DNA from: Microbacterium salitolerans
GTDB lineage: Bacteria; Actinomycetota; Actinomycetes; Actinomycetales; Microbacteriaceae
DNA: 64,000 nt
Direction of reading: 5' to 3'
Assembly: GCF_019720895.1 (NCBI RefSeq)
Contig: NZ_JAHKSH010000005.1
Location: 310,001-374,000 of the forward strand
Shown piece by piece: positions 27,480-35,803 of this stretch; position 1 is the stretch's first letter, and the number at the start of each line of letters is the position of its first letter. The notes below the pieces were generated by a model, which ran no database searches, was not told the origin of the DNA, and saw only the letters and a program-made list of their open reading frames with translations. A program made the position numbers and the translations under genes.

Positions 27480-28361
27480 TCAGTCGAGCGTGCGCTCGGC
27501 GGCCTCGACGACGTTCGTCATGAGGAGGGCGACGGTCATGGGGCCCACACCGCCGGGATTCGGCGAGAGGTATCCGGCGACGTCGGCGACGCTCGGGTGC
27601 GCATCGCCGTAGACCTTCTGCTTGCCTGTCTCGGGATCCTCTTCGCGCGTGACGCCCACGTCGAGGACGGCGGCGCCCGGCTTGACGTCCTCGGGCTTCA
27701 CGAGGTGCTTCACTCCCGCCGACGCCACGATGACGTCGGCCTGGCGAAGATACTGACTCATGTCGACCGTTCCGGTGTGCACCTGCGTCACGGTCGCGTT
27801 GATCTCGCGGCGGGTCAGCAGGAGCCCGATCGAGCGGCCGATCGTCACGCCGCGCCCCACGACCACGACGTGCTTGCCGTTGAGGTCGTAGTCGTTGCGC
27901 AGGAGCAGCTCGATCACGCCGCGCGGCGTGCACGGCAGCGGCGTCGTGATCGGAGCGTTCACGTTCAGCACCAGACGACCGAGGTTCGTCGGGTGCAGCC
28001 CGTCGGCGTCCTTCGCCGGATCGATGCGCTCGAGCACGGCGTCGGTGTCGATGTGCTGGGGAAGCGGCAGCTGCACGATGTAGCCGTGGCAGGACGGATC
28101 GGCGTTGAGCTCGTCGATCAGCGCGTCGACCTCCTGCTGCGACGCATCGGCCGGCAGCTCGCGCTGAATCGAATTCATGCCGATCGCGACGGACCGCTTG
28201 TGTTTCATGCCCACGTAGAGCTGCGATGCCGGGTCGGCGCCGACGAGGACCGTCGCGATCCCCGGGGTGATGCCGCGCTCCTTCAGCGCCGCCACGCGCT
28301 CCGTGAGCTCGTGTGTGATCGCCGCGGAAGCGGCCTTGCCGTCGAGAACCTGAGCGGTCAT
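27480..28361 (-). CDS. folD: Bifunctional methylenetetrahydrofolate dehydrogenase/cyclohydrolase
   Basis: 293 residues. It interconverts 5,10-methylene-THF and 10-formyl-THF in the cytosol. The catalytic Lys motif is YVGMKHKRS (about 49-57), followed by LPLPQHID and the nucleotide-binding [17 protein letters not shown] (family VGRSxxVGxPxxxLL). The C-terminal [10 protein letters not shown] is typical. It lies 96 bp after glyA on the same strand and probably shares its ZTP-controlled transcript. Confidence 0.95.
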   Translation of the reverse strand: MTAQVLDGKAASAAITHELTERVAALKERGITPGIATVLVGADPASQLYVGMKHKRSVAIGMNSIQRELPADASQQEVDALIDELNADPSCHGYIVQLPLPQHIDTDAVLERIDPAKDADGLHPTNLGRLVLNVNAPITTPLPCTPRGVIELLLRNDYDLNGKHVVVVGRGVTIGRSIGLLLTRREINATVTQVHTGTVDMSQYLRQADVIVASAGVKHLVKPEDVKPGAAVLDVGVTREEDPETGKQKVYGDAHPSVADVAGYLSPNPGGVGPMTVALLMTNVVEAAERTLD

Positions 28362-28394
28362 GCGAATCTCCTCTTCGAGCGGGTGCGGCGTGCG

Positions 28395-28412
28395 GTTCGC
28401 GCCGTCGCGAAC
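28395..28412 (-). repeat. Small hairpin between glyA and folD
   Basis: Perfect 7-bp stem (28395-28401 with 28406-28412) and loop ccgt in the glyA-folD spacer. It may tune folD expression. Confidence 0.3.
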
Positions 28413-28457
28413 ATCCCTCTCACCATAGTGATATTGCGTGGTGCGATCGAGGAGGTC

Positions 28458-29756
28458 TCAGGATCCGGCGTAGCCCTGCGGTGCCGACTCGACGCTCGGG
28501 TAGAGCGGGAAGGCATCGGCGAGCTTCTGGACGCGCGCCCGCAGCGCGGGGATGTCGGCACCCGGCAGCAGGACCCGCGCGATGACGTCGGCGACCTCGG
28601 CGAACTCCTCGTCGCCGAATCCGCGCGTGGCGAGCGCCGGCGTGCCGATGCGCAGCCCCGACGTGACCATCGGCGGGCGCGGGTCGTTCGGCACCGAGTT
28701 GCGGTTGACCGTGATCTGCACCTCGTGCAGGAGATCCTCCGCCTCCTTGCCGTTGATCGCGGCGTCGCGCAGGTCGACCAGCACGAGGTGCACATCGGTG
28801 CCGCCCGAGCGCAGCGTGACGCCCGCGTCGGCGACGTCCTGCTGCAGCAGACGCTCCGCCAGGATCTGCGCGCCGCGCACGGTGCGCTTCTGGCGGTCGG
28901 CGAACTCCTCGGTGGCCGCGAGCTTGAAGGCGGTGGCCTTCGCCGCGATCACGTGCATGAGCGGTCCGCCCTGCTGACCGGGGAACACGGCGGAGTTGAT
29001 CTTCTTCGCGACCGCCTCGTCGTTCGTCAGGATGAAGCCCGAGCGCGGCCCGCCGATCGTCTTGTGCACGGTCGACGAGACGACGTGCGCGTGCGGGACG
29101 GGGTTCGGGTGGATCCCCGCGGCGACGAGCCCCGCGAAGTGCGCCATGTCGACCCACAGGTACGCGCCCACCTCGTCGGCGATGCGCCGGAACTCGGCGA
29201 AGTCGAGCTGGCGCGGGTACGCCGACCAGCCGGCGATGATCACCTTCGGCTTGTGCTCGTGGGCGAGGCGGCGCACCTCGTCCATGTCGACGAGCGACGT
29301 CTCGGCGTCGACGCCGTACGCGACGATGTCGTAGAGGCGGCCGGAGAAGTTGATCTTCATGCCGTGCGTCAGGTGACCGCCGTGGTCGAGCGACAGCCCG
29401 AGCACCGTGTCACCCTGGCGGGCGATCGCGTGGAGGACGGCGGCGTTGGCCGAGGCGCCGGAGTGCGGCTGGACATTCGCGAACTCGGCGCCGAACAGGC
29501 TCTTGGCTCGCTCGATCGCGAGGTTCTCCGCGACGTCGACCTCCTCGCAGCCGCCGTAGTAGCGACGCCCGGGGTAGCCCTCGGCGTACTTGTTCGTGAG
29601 AACGGATCCCTGCGACTGCAGAACCGAGACCGGGACGAAGTTCTCGGAGGCGATCATCTCGAGGAAGCCGCGCTGCCGGTCGAGCTCGCGCTGCAGGACC
29701 TGCGCGATCTCGGGGTCGACCTCGGTGAGGGGGGCGTTGAAGAGGGAATCGGTCAT
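28458..29756 (-). CDS. glyA: Serine hydroxymethyltransferase
   Basis: 432 residues. The PLP enzyme converts serine and THF to glycine and methylene-THF. The PLP lysine is in [16 protein letters not shown] (about residue 230); [15 protein letters not shown] near 55 and [11 protein letters not shown] near 100 are invariant in GlyA. It is preceded by a ZTP riboswitch (29798-29876) and followed by folD. Together with FolD it supplies the THF one-carbon pool, which is also the acceptor pool of the O-demethylase at 3497. Confidence 0.96.
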   Translation of the reverse strand: MTDSLFNAPLTEVDPEIAQVLQRELDRQRGFLEMIASENFVPVSVLQSQGSVLTNKYAEGYPGRRYYGGCEEVDVAENLAIERAKSLFGAEFANVQPHSGASANAAVLHAIARQGDTVLGLSLDHGGHLTHGMKINFSGRLYDIVAYGVDAETSLVDMDEVRRLAHEHKPKVIIAGWSAYPRQLDFAEFRRIADEVGAYLWVDMAHFAGLVAAGIHPNPVPHAHVVSSTVHKTIGGPRSGFILTNDEAVAKKINSAVFPGQQGGPLMHVIAAKATAFKLAATEEFADRQKRTVRGAQILAERLLQQDVADAGVTLRSGGTDVHLVLVDLRDAAINGKEAEDLLHEVQITVNRNSVPNDPRPPMVTSGLRIGTPALATRGFGDEEFAEVADVIARVLLPGADIPALRARVQKLADAFPLYPSVESAPQGYAGS

Positions 29757-29797
29757 GCGTGCTCCAGAACGACGTGGGCGGTGCTCGGGGTGATCGC

Positions 29798-29876
29798 TTC
29801 GGCCCAGGCGCGCGGCCGAATGCCGTTCTCAGGTGCCGCTCCCCGGTGGTCTTCCACCTCGGGCGCCAGTCGCGAC
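29798..29876 (-). promoter_or_regulatory. ZTP/ZMP (pfl) riboswitch upstream of glyA
   Basis: Read on the minus strand, the leader shows ACTGGCG, then GGTGGA..CCACCGGGGAGCGGC, a variable linker, and finally CCGCGCGCCTGGGC. These are the conserved pfl motif blocks: the GGTGGA-ACCACC helix with GGGGAGC, and the terminal CCGCCTGGGC-like pseudoknot strand. pfl RNAs bind the purine intermediates ZTP/ZMP and are known upstream of glyA and folD in actinobacteria. It lies 42 nt before the glyA start. Confidence 0.9.
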
Positions 29877-29883
29877 GCGTCCG

Positions 29884-29912
29884 ATCATACCGGTTGCGCA
29901 TCGCGCTCTCGA
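29884..29912 (-). promoter_or_regulatory. Candidate glyA promoter upstream of the ZTP riboswitch
   Basis: On the minus strand a TATGAT -10 (29884-29889) and a TCGAGA -35 (29907-29912) are spaced by 17 bp. The transcript would start just before the riboswitch. Confidence 0.5.
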
Positions 29913-29984
29913 GGACGGGTGTTCACGATTACGATGTTGAGCAGCTGGGCGACACCCGCCCCGCGTTCCGAGGGGAGAGAACTC

Positions 29985-30386
29985 ATGACCCGCACTCGAC
30001 AGGCCATGACGCTCGCTGCCGTCGCCGCCTCCGCGCTCCTGCTCGCCGGCTGCGCGTCCGCGAACTCCGCTGGTGGGACCGACGGCGAGGCCGTCGACGC
30101 CGACGCACTCGTCGGCGCCACGTACGCCAGCTCGGAGGAGGGCGAGCCGCAGCTCACCTTCGCCGACGACGGCACCTACACGGGCACGGACGGCTGCAAC
30201 GGTCTCCAGGGCGAGTACGAGATCACCGACGATGAGATCGTCCTCGACCCCGGCATCTCGACGCTCAAGGCCTGCGAGGGGGTCGACACGTGGCTCCGCG
30301 ACGCGAAGACGCTTCAGGTCGATGGCGACGCGATGGTCGTGTTCGACAGCTCCGACGCCGAGATCGGCACACTCGCGCTCGACTGA
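29985..30386 (+). CDS. META-domain lipoprotein
   Basis: 133 residues: a lipoprotein signal with lipobox LLAGC (Cys about 24), then one META/HslJ-type domain with the motif TYTGTDGCNGLQGEYEI and the C-terminal DAKTLQVDGDAMVVF. META domains occur in heat-shock and envelope proteins of unclear biochemical role. AGGGGAGAGA precedes the ATG. It is divergent from glyA and convergent with the first surface protease. A close paralog without a signal peptide is at 35203. Confidence 0.8.
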   Translation: MTRTRQAMTLAAVAASALLLAGCASANSAGGTDGEAVDADALVGATYASSEEGEPQLTFADDGTYTGTDGCNGLQGEYEITDDEIVLDPGISTLKACEGVDTWLRDAKTLQVDGDAMVVFDSSDAEIGTLALD

Positions 30387-30404
30387 GCAGCGCCGCACGA
30401 CGAC

Positions 30405-30445
30405 GCGGCCCGCGGATCCTCAGAGGATCCGCGGGCCGCTTTCTC
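30405..30445 (+). terminator. Terminator of the META lipoprotein gene
   Basis: 16-bp perfect stem (30405-30420 with 30424-30439), 3-nt loop, followed by a T-rich TTTCTCGTCT run. Confidence 0.75.
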
Positions 30446-30469
30446 GTCTGCGCATGCGCCGGCGAACGC

Positions 30470-30513
30470 CGCTGGGGCGGGACGTCCTCACACGAGGACG
30501 TCCCGCCCCAGCG
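30470..30513 (-). terminator. 20-bp stem terminator of surface protease 1
   Basis: Perfect 20-bp stem (30470-30489 with 30494-30513) and loop acac, 18 bp after the protease stop. The outer part is shared with the terminator at 32863. Confidence 0.75.
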
Positions 30514-30530
30514 GGTCACTCACTGATGCG

Positions 30531-32669
30531 TCAGGCGCGAATCGCGCGACGCACCGCCAGCAGGATGCCACCGGCGAGCAGCGCCACTGCGGCGCCGCCG
30601 GCGAGCGGCAGCATCATGCTCATGTCGGCACCCGTTGCGGGGAGCTCGTCACCGGGCTGCTCCGGCGCGGGAGCCGGCGCGGGCTCCTCGTCGCTGCCGC
30701 CGTTGCCCGGCTCCTCGCCGCCGCCGCCGTTACCCGGCTCCTCGGGAGCGGGAGTCGGCTCGGGCGTGGGCTCGGGGCTCGGGGCGGGCTCCTCAGCCAC
30801 GACGACCTCGAAGGTCGCCTCGGACGCGGCGCTCGAGACGCCGGCCGTCGACTGCGTCGCCGTCACCGTGTAGGTGCCGGGAGCGAGCTGCGCGTCGAAG
30901 TCGACCATCCACGTGCCGCCGACGACCTCGGTGTCACCGACCTCGGCGAACGCCTCGAGCTGCGCCTCGGTGGCGTTGTCGCCCTCGATCGAGACGTCGA
31001 CCATCGCGCCCTCGATGCCGGACTCGCCGATGACGGCGGGAAGCTGACCCTCGACGTAGCTGCCGCCGTTCTCGGGCGTCACAATGCTCGGGGCACCGGG
31101 AACGACCTGGAACGACACCCAGCGGGCCTCAGACTCGACGCCCATGCGGGACTGCGTGACGCCGACCGTGTAGGCGCCGAAGCCGAGCTCGGTCTCGACC
31201 GACCACGTGCCGTCCTTCTTGACGGTGGTCGAGCCCTCGGCGTCGCCCTTGAGCGCGATCGTCGCACCGGCGTCGCCGGTGCCCGTGATCTCGGTGATCA
31301 CATCGGTGGTGGTGAGCTCGTTCTCGGGGCTCGTGATGCCAGGAGCATCGACCGTGATCTGGCTGGTCTTGACCGTGGCGTTCACCTTGTCGGAGACGTT
31401 GTAGCCCTGCTTCGCGACGAGCGAGATGTCGAACGAACCGACCTCACGGGGCGCCTGGAACGTGAACTCGCCGTTCGCGTCGGCCTTCGCCGTCGCGGTG
31501 ATGTCACCCGAGATCGTGACGGTCGAGCCCGCGGGAGCGGTGCCCGTGTAGGTGCCGCCGCGCGTGACCGTCTTCTTCGAGACGCCCGGCTCGGCCAGGT
31601 CGAGCATGACCTGGTACTCGCCCGCGCCCTGATCCGCTGCGACCTGGAGGCCGTGCTGGAGATCCGTGTACCAGAGGTAGTCACCCGACGCGCTGCCACC
31701 GCTCGTGACGCCGACGGCCTCGGTGCCCTGAACGACGGAGCCGCCCGAGTCACCCCCGAGGACAAGGGGCTCGGAGCCGGTCTGCTCGGCACCGTATCCC
31801 TTCACCCAGCGGTTGCTGACGGACATCCAGCCCTCTTCGATGACGACGCCTGTCTGGCGACCCGTCGTGCGACCGCTGCGCTCGATCTGCTCGCCGATCT
31901 CGGCGGTGCCGACCGACTCGACCTTGGTGGTCGACGCTGCCAGGTCGTCGCTTCCTGCCGTCGTCCAGTCGGTGACCTCGGGGCGCAGCGTCAGCGCACC
32001 GCTGATGTCGTCGATGATCGAGATGTCGGTCGACGTCGCGCCGCCCTCGGAGCCATCGGAGTTGCCCGGGCCGCCGTACTGCGAGAAGCCGAACGTGCCG
32101 AGCGCATCCATCGGAACGAAGCCGGGACCGCCGACAGCCTGCTCCTCGGAGGGAACCGAGCGGTACACGTCCGTGATCGATCCGTCGTTCGCGCAGTGCC
32201 CGGCCGAGATCAGCGCGGGCTCACCCTGCGGGGACCATGCCGAGAACCCGAGCGAGCACGTGTAGAGCGACCCGGGCTCGGACGGGTCCTCCATGACGTA
32301 GCCGGCGCCGCCGACGACCTCATCCTGTGCCGCGGACACCAGCTGCTCTGCGTCGGTGTCGACCACGACGTTGTCGTACGTCGCCTCGAGCTTCTTCGCC
32401 GAGGCCACGGATGCCGACGTCGCGACGAGCCCGCCGTCACCCTCCGCGCCTTCTTCCAGCGTCGAGACGGTGATGATGCCGTCCGCATCGACCGTGACGC
32501 CGACGACGCCCTCGATCTGCATGGCTTCGACCGCGACCTCGTCGAGCGTCGCGTTCTTCGGCGCGGTCTCGGCTGCGGCGGCGGGCGCGACGATGAGCGC
32601 GCTTGCGGCGAGTGCCGCGGCGGCGCCGGCGGCGCCCAAGCGGATCCCTCGTGTGATTGTGGAGCTCAA
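30531..32669 (-). CDS. Sortase-anchored trypsin-like (S1) serine protease, paralog 1
   Basis: 712 residues. A Sec signal ends in APAAAAE. The chymotrypsin-fold triad is visible: His in ISAGHC (about 158), Asp in STDISIID (about 216) and Ser in GGDSGGS (about 307), as in streptogrisin/alpha-lytic-type enzymes. Residues of about 60-120 look like a pro-region. Three Ig-like modules follow (about 370-620), then a Pro/Gly-rich linker, LPATG, a hydrophobic segment and RRAIRA. The start codon is TTG with GAGAGGA upstream; no in-frame ATG precedes the signal peptide. The target is unknown, and it is anchored to the cell wall by sortase. Confidence 0.85.
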   Translation of the reverse strand: MSSTITRGIRLGAAGAAAALAASALIVAPAAAAETAPKNATLDEVAVEAMQIEGVVGVTVDADGIITVSTLEEGAEGDGGLVATSASVASAKKLEATYDNVVVDTDAEQLVSAAQDEVVGGAGYVMEDPSEPGSLYTCSLGFSAWSPQGEPALISAGHCANDGSITDVYRSVPSEEQAVGGPGFVPMDALGTFGFSQYGGPGNSDGSEGGATSTDISIIDDISGALTLRPEVTDWTTAGSDDLAASTTKVESVGTAEIGEQIERSGRTTGRQTGVVIEEGWMSVSNRWVKGYGAEQTGSEPLVLGGDSGGSVVQGTEAVGVTSGGSASGDYLWYTDLQHGLQVAADQGAGEYQVMLDLAEPGVSKKTVTRGGTYTGTAPAGSTVTISGDITATAKADANGEFTFQAPREVGSFDISLVAKQGYNVSDKVNATVKTSQITVDAPGITSPENELTTTDVITEITGTGDAGATIALKGDAEGSTTVKKDGTWSVETELGFGAYTVGVTQSRMGVESEARWVSFQVVPGAPSIVTPENGGSYVEGQLPAVIGESGIEGAMVDVSIEGDNATEAQLEAFAEVGDTEVVGGTWMVDFDAQLAPGTYTVTATQSTAGVSSAASEATFEVVVAEEPAPSPEPTPEPTPAPEEPGNGGGGEEPGNGGSDEEPAPAPAPEQPGDELPATGADMSMMLPLAGGAAVALLAGGILLAVRRAIRA

Positions 32670-32862
32670 AAGAGTCCTCTCCCCGGTGTGAAGGCGGTCG
32701 AAGCCGCCTCATGCGTGTGAATTCGCTGACGTCCCCCGGTGCGCGGCACAGTCCCTTGTGCGAGGCGCACGGAGCAGACACAGCTTCTCGACCCTATAGA
32801 TGACTCGCGCTCCGTGCCGAATCTTCCAGGCACGCGCATAGACCTGTTTGCTACGCGAACGC

Positions 32863-32905
32863 CGCTGGGGCGGGGCGAGTCACGTGGACTCACCCCGCCC
32901 CAGCG
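32863..32905 (-). terminator. 19-bp stem terminator of surface protease 2
   Basis: Arms 32863-32881 and 32887-32905 with a single G-T type mismatch and loop acgtg. The flanking CGAACGCCGCTGGGGCGGG and CCCGCCCCAGCGGGTC are the same as at 30465-30516, so the terminator was duplicated with the gene. Confidence 0.75.
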
Positions 32906-32922
32906 GGTCTTTCAGCTGTGCG

Positions 32923-34944
32923 TCAGGCGCGGACCGCGCGGCGCAGCGCGAGGAGCGCTCCACCTGCGAGCAGTGCGACTGCGGCGCCACCGGCGAGCGG
33001 CAGCATCGAATTCATGTCGGCACCCGTCGCGGCGAGCTCATCATCGTCTCCGCCGCCTTCACCGGGCTGCTCGCCACCGCCGTTGCCGTCACCCGGCTCC
33101 TCGGAGGCGGCCACGACATCGAACGTCGCCGAAGCGGCGGCGCTGGTGACACCAGCCGTCGACTGCGTCGCCGTCACCGTGTAGGTGCCGGGAGCGAGCT
33201 GCTCGTTGAAGTCGACCATCCACGTGCCGCCGACGACCTCGGTGTCGCCGACTGCGTCGAGCGCCTCGAGCTGCGCCTCGGTGAGGTTGTCGCCCTCGAT
33301 CGAGACGTCGACCATCGCGCCCTCGATCCCCGATTCGCCGACCACCGAAGGAAGCTGGCCCTCCTCGTAGGTGCCGCCGTCTTCAGGCGTCGCGATGCTC
33401 GGCGCACCGGGAACGACCTGGAACGAGACCCAGCGGGCCTCCGACTGCACACCCTTGAACTCCTGCGTCACGCCGACCGTGTAGGCGCCGAAGCCGAGCT
33501 CGGTCTCAACCGACCACGTGCCGTCGTCAGCGACCATCGCGGTGCCCTCGGCATCGCCCTGCAGCATGACCGTGGCGCCGGGCTCGCCGGTTCCGGTGAT
33601 CGCGGTGACGACCTCGGTCGTGCTCATCTCGTTCTCGGGGCTGGTGATCCCCGGGGCGTCGACGGTGATCTCGCTGGTCTTGACCGTGGCGTTCACCTTC
33701 TCGGACACGTTGTAGCCCTGCTTCGCGACCAGTGAGATGTCGAATGAGCCGACCTCGTTCGGCGCGGGGAACGAGAAGTATCCGCTGTCGTCCGCGGGAA
33801 CCTCGGCCTCGATGTCTCCGGTGATGGTGACCATCGAGTTCGCCGGTGCCGAACCGGTGAAGGATCCGTCGCGCTCCGTCATGTCGCGCTCGACGGCCGG
33901 CTCGGCGATGTCGAGCATGACCTGGTAGTCGCCGACCGCTCCGCGGATCTGGTCGAGTCCGAGATCGAGGTCAGCCCACCAGGAGTAGCCCTCGATGCCG
34001 CCCGACAGAACGCCCATCGCGGCACCGTTCGAGATCGCCGATCCACCCGAGTCACCCGGGATCGTCGTGATCTGGGCACCGAAGCCCTTGACGATGCGGT
34101 CCTCGACCATGACGTAGCCCTCGTCGTAGACCTCGCTCTCGGCGTAGCCCGTCGTGCGTCCACTGCGCTGAAGCGGGTCGCCCGGCGCGGCGTTCTTGAC
34201 ACCCGTGATCGGCTGCGACGATGCGAACAGGTCGTTCTGCGAGGCCGTCGACCAGTCGGTCATGCGCGGCTTGAGCGTGAGGTTCTCATTCGTGACATCG
34301 AACACCGCGATGTCGGTGAGGGGCTCGGAGGTGTCCTGCGACGTCGAGTTGCCCGGACCGCCGAACTGCGCGAACGCGAGGCTGCCGAGGTCCTTCCAGA
34401 TCACGCCGCCCTCGCCGCCGTTGGCGGGGTCGGTCGCGGGCTCGGTGAGGTAGCTCGTCGTGTACGCGCCGTCACCCGTGCAGTGACCGGCCGAGATGTA
34501 GGCCGGGTCGCCGTTCGGCGACCATGCCGGGAAGCCGATCGAGCAGTAGCCGCCCTCGCCCGCGTCGTTGAAGGACGCGTAGCCCTGGCCGCCGACGACG
34601 TCGTTCTCGCCGAACGCCTTGATCGCCTCGGGCAGCTGCTGGACCGCGACATTCGAGTACTGCTGGGCGATGGCCTCGGCGGAGGTCGCATCGGCGGAGT
34701 ACGGCTTGATGCCGCCCTCTCCGGCGTCCCCCTCAGGAACCGTCTTGATGAGGATCTGGCTGCCATCCGTTGTGACGGCCTGGACGCCCGCCGCGTCGAA
34801 GGCGACGGCGGCGATCTCATCGAGGGTCGCCGGAGCGCCGCCCTCTTCTGCCATCGCAGGTGTGACGAGCAGCGCGCCTGCGGCGAGTGCCGCGGCGGCG
34901 CCGACAGCACCCAAGCGGGCGCTTCGTGTGAATGTGGAGCTCAA
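32923..34944 (-). CDS. Sortase-anchored trypsin-like (S1) serine protease, paralog 2
   Basis: 673 residues, tandem paralog of the protease downstream. Signal peptide ends at about MAEEGG. Triad: His in ISAGHC (about 153), Asp in LTDIAVFD (about 210), Ser in IPGDSGGS (about 298). The Ig-like modules are nearly identical to paralog 1 (for example FDISLVAKQGYNVS), while the protease domain has diverged. The tail carries LAATG rather than LPATG, the LAxTG form associated with class E sortases. The TTG start at 34944 matches the paralog; an upstream ATG at 35001 would prefix 19 polar residues to the signal. A Gly/Glu-rich linker replaces the Pro-rich one. Confidence 0.84.
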   Translation of the reverse strand: MSSTFTRSARLGAVGAAAALAAGALLVTPAMAEEGGAPATLDEIAAVAFDAAGVQAVTTDGSQILIKTVPEGDAGEGGIKPYSADATSAEAIAQQYSNVAVQQLPEAIKAFGENDVVGGQGYASFNDAGEGGYCSIGFPAWSPNGDPAYISAGHCTGDGAYTTSYLTEPATDPANGGEGGVIWKDLGSLAFAQFGGPGNSTSQDTSEPLTDIAVFDVTNENLTLKPRMTDWSTASQNDLFASSQPITGVKNAAPGDPLQRSGRTTGYAESEVYDEGYVMVEDRIVKGFGAQITTIPGDSGGSAISNGAAMGVLSGGIEGYSWWADLDLGLDQIRGAVGDYQVMLDIAEPAVERDMTERDGSFTGSAPANSMVTITGDIEAEVPADDSGYFSFPAPNEVGSFDISLVAKQGYNVSEKVNATVKTSEITVDAPGITSPENEMSTTEVVTAITGTGEPGATVMLQGDAEGTAMVADDGTWSVETELGFGAYTVGVTQEFKGVQSEARWVSFQVVPGAPSIATPEDGGTYEEGQLPSVVGESGIEGAMVDVSIEGDNLTEAQLEALDAVGDTEVVGGTWMVDFNEQLAPGTYTVTATQSTAGVTSAAASATFDVVAASEEPGDGNGGGEQPGEGGGDDDELAATGADMNSMLPLAGGAAVALLAGGALLALRRAVRA

Positions 34945-35202
34945 GCGCTTCCCCTTTTCCGAGGCGACCAGGGTCGCCGTCTCAACATGTGATTGCAACA
35001 TGCCCGAGCGGGAAGACCCAGCAGATTCCTAGCTCCCCCAACAGACACAGCATGCTCACGATACAAAAAATCCGGATAGATTGGGAAAAAATCTCTGAAC
35101 AGCCGATGACGGGACAGCGACGCCGGCACGCGCTTCCCTGAGAATCCGCGGACAGATCGACGTAAACTGAAATTTTTTCTACACCTGTCTTGCGAGGGAT
35201 CC

Positions 35203-35496
35203 ATGGACCCACAGACCTTCGTCGGTGCGACGTTCCTCAGCTCCGAGAACGGTCGGCCGCGACTGACCTTCTCGAGCGACGGCACCTACTCGGGCTCCGA
35301 CGGCTGCAACGGACTGCAGGGCGGTTACACGCTCGACGGCGACACGATCACCCTCGCCCCCGGGCTCTCCACGCTGCGTGCGTGCCGGGGCGTCGACAGC
35401 TGGCTGCACGCCGCGAAGACGCTCGAACTCGACGGCGACACGCTGCGCGTCTGCGACGCGACCGGCGCCGAGATCGGCGCACTGACGCGCGACTGA
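35203..35496 (+). CDS. META-domain protein without signal peptide
   Basis: 97 residues, a single META domain (TYSGSDGCNGLQGGYTLDG, AAKTLELDGDTLRV) closely similar to the lipoprotein at 29985. It lacks a signal peptide; GAGGGA precedes the ATG. The frame is open upstream back to 35110 and reads a short hydrophobic LHLSC segment, but no start codon is present there, so the signal may have been lost. It is divergent from protease 2. Function unknown. Confidence 0.65.
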   Translation: MDPQTFVGATFLSSENGRPRLTFSSDGTYSGSDGCNGLQGGYTLDGDTITLAPGLSTLRACRGVDSWLHAAKTLELDGDTLRVCDATGAEIGALTRD

Positions 35497-35803
35497 TCCG
35501 CCGACCAGACGAAATGAGGCGGCTCGCGCACCCATCCCCCGATGGATCCGCGAGCCGCCACTCGGGAAGGATCTCCACGTTCCTCGCCGCGCCCGGTCTT
35601 ACTTCCCCCGAATGCCGGGCGACGCCTCTCTCACCCGTCAAGACGGCGGATCACGCGTTTCGTGACGCGACTCCGGCAAGTTTTTCTCCAGATCCTAGAA
35701 ACCCTTGGTCAGGCACAACATCCGCGGTGAAGATCGATCGCCGCTTGGCACGAAGCACCCTCGCGGGGGAGAATCATACGAACGCCCGAACCCGAGGAGC
35801 ACC
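35497..35803 (+). other. Intergenic region between META gene and sigma-fusion gene
   Basis: Contains a terminator with an 11-bp stem (35518-35528 with 35549-35559) enclosing a smaller ATC/GAT stem, then about 230 bp with no convincing ORF. A GAGGAG ribosome site at 35794-35799 serves the next gene. I see no clear -10/-35 pair. Confidence 0.6.

Noticed and set aside
27597-29980. Very long plus-strand open frame opposite folD and glyA
   Set aside because: Antisense shadow; both minus-strand genes are unambiguous. Only the META lipoprotein from 29985 onward, whose frame it joins, is real.
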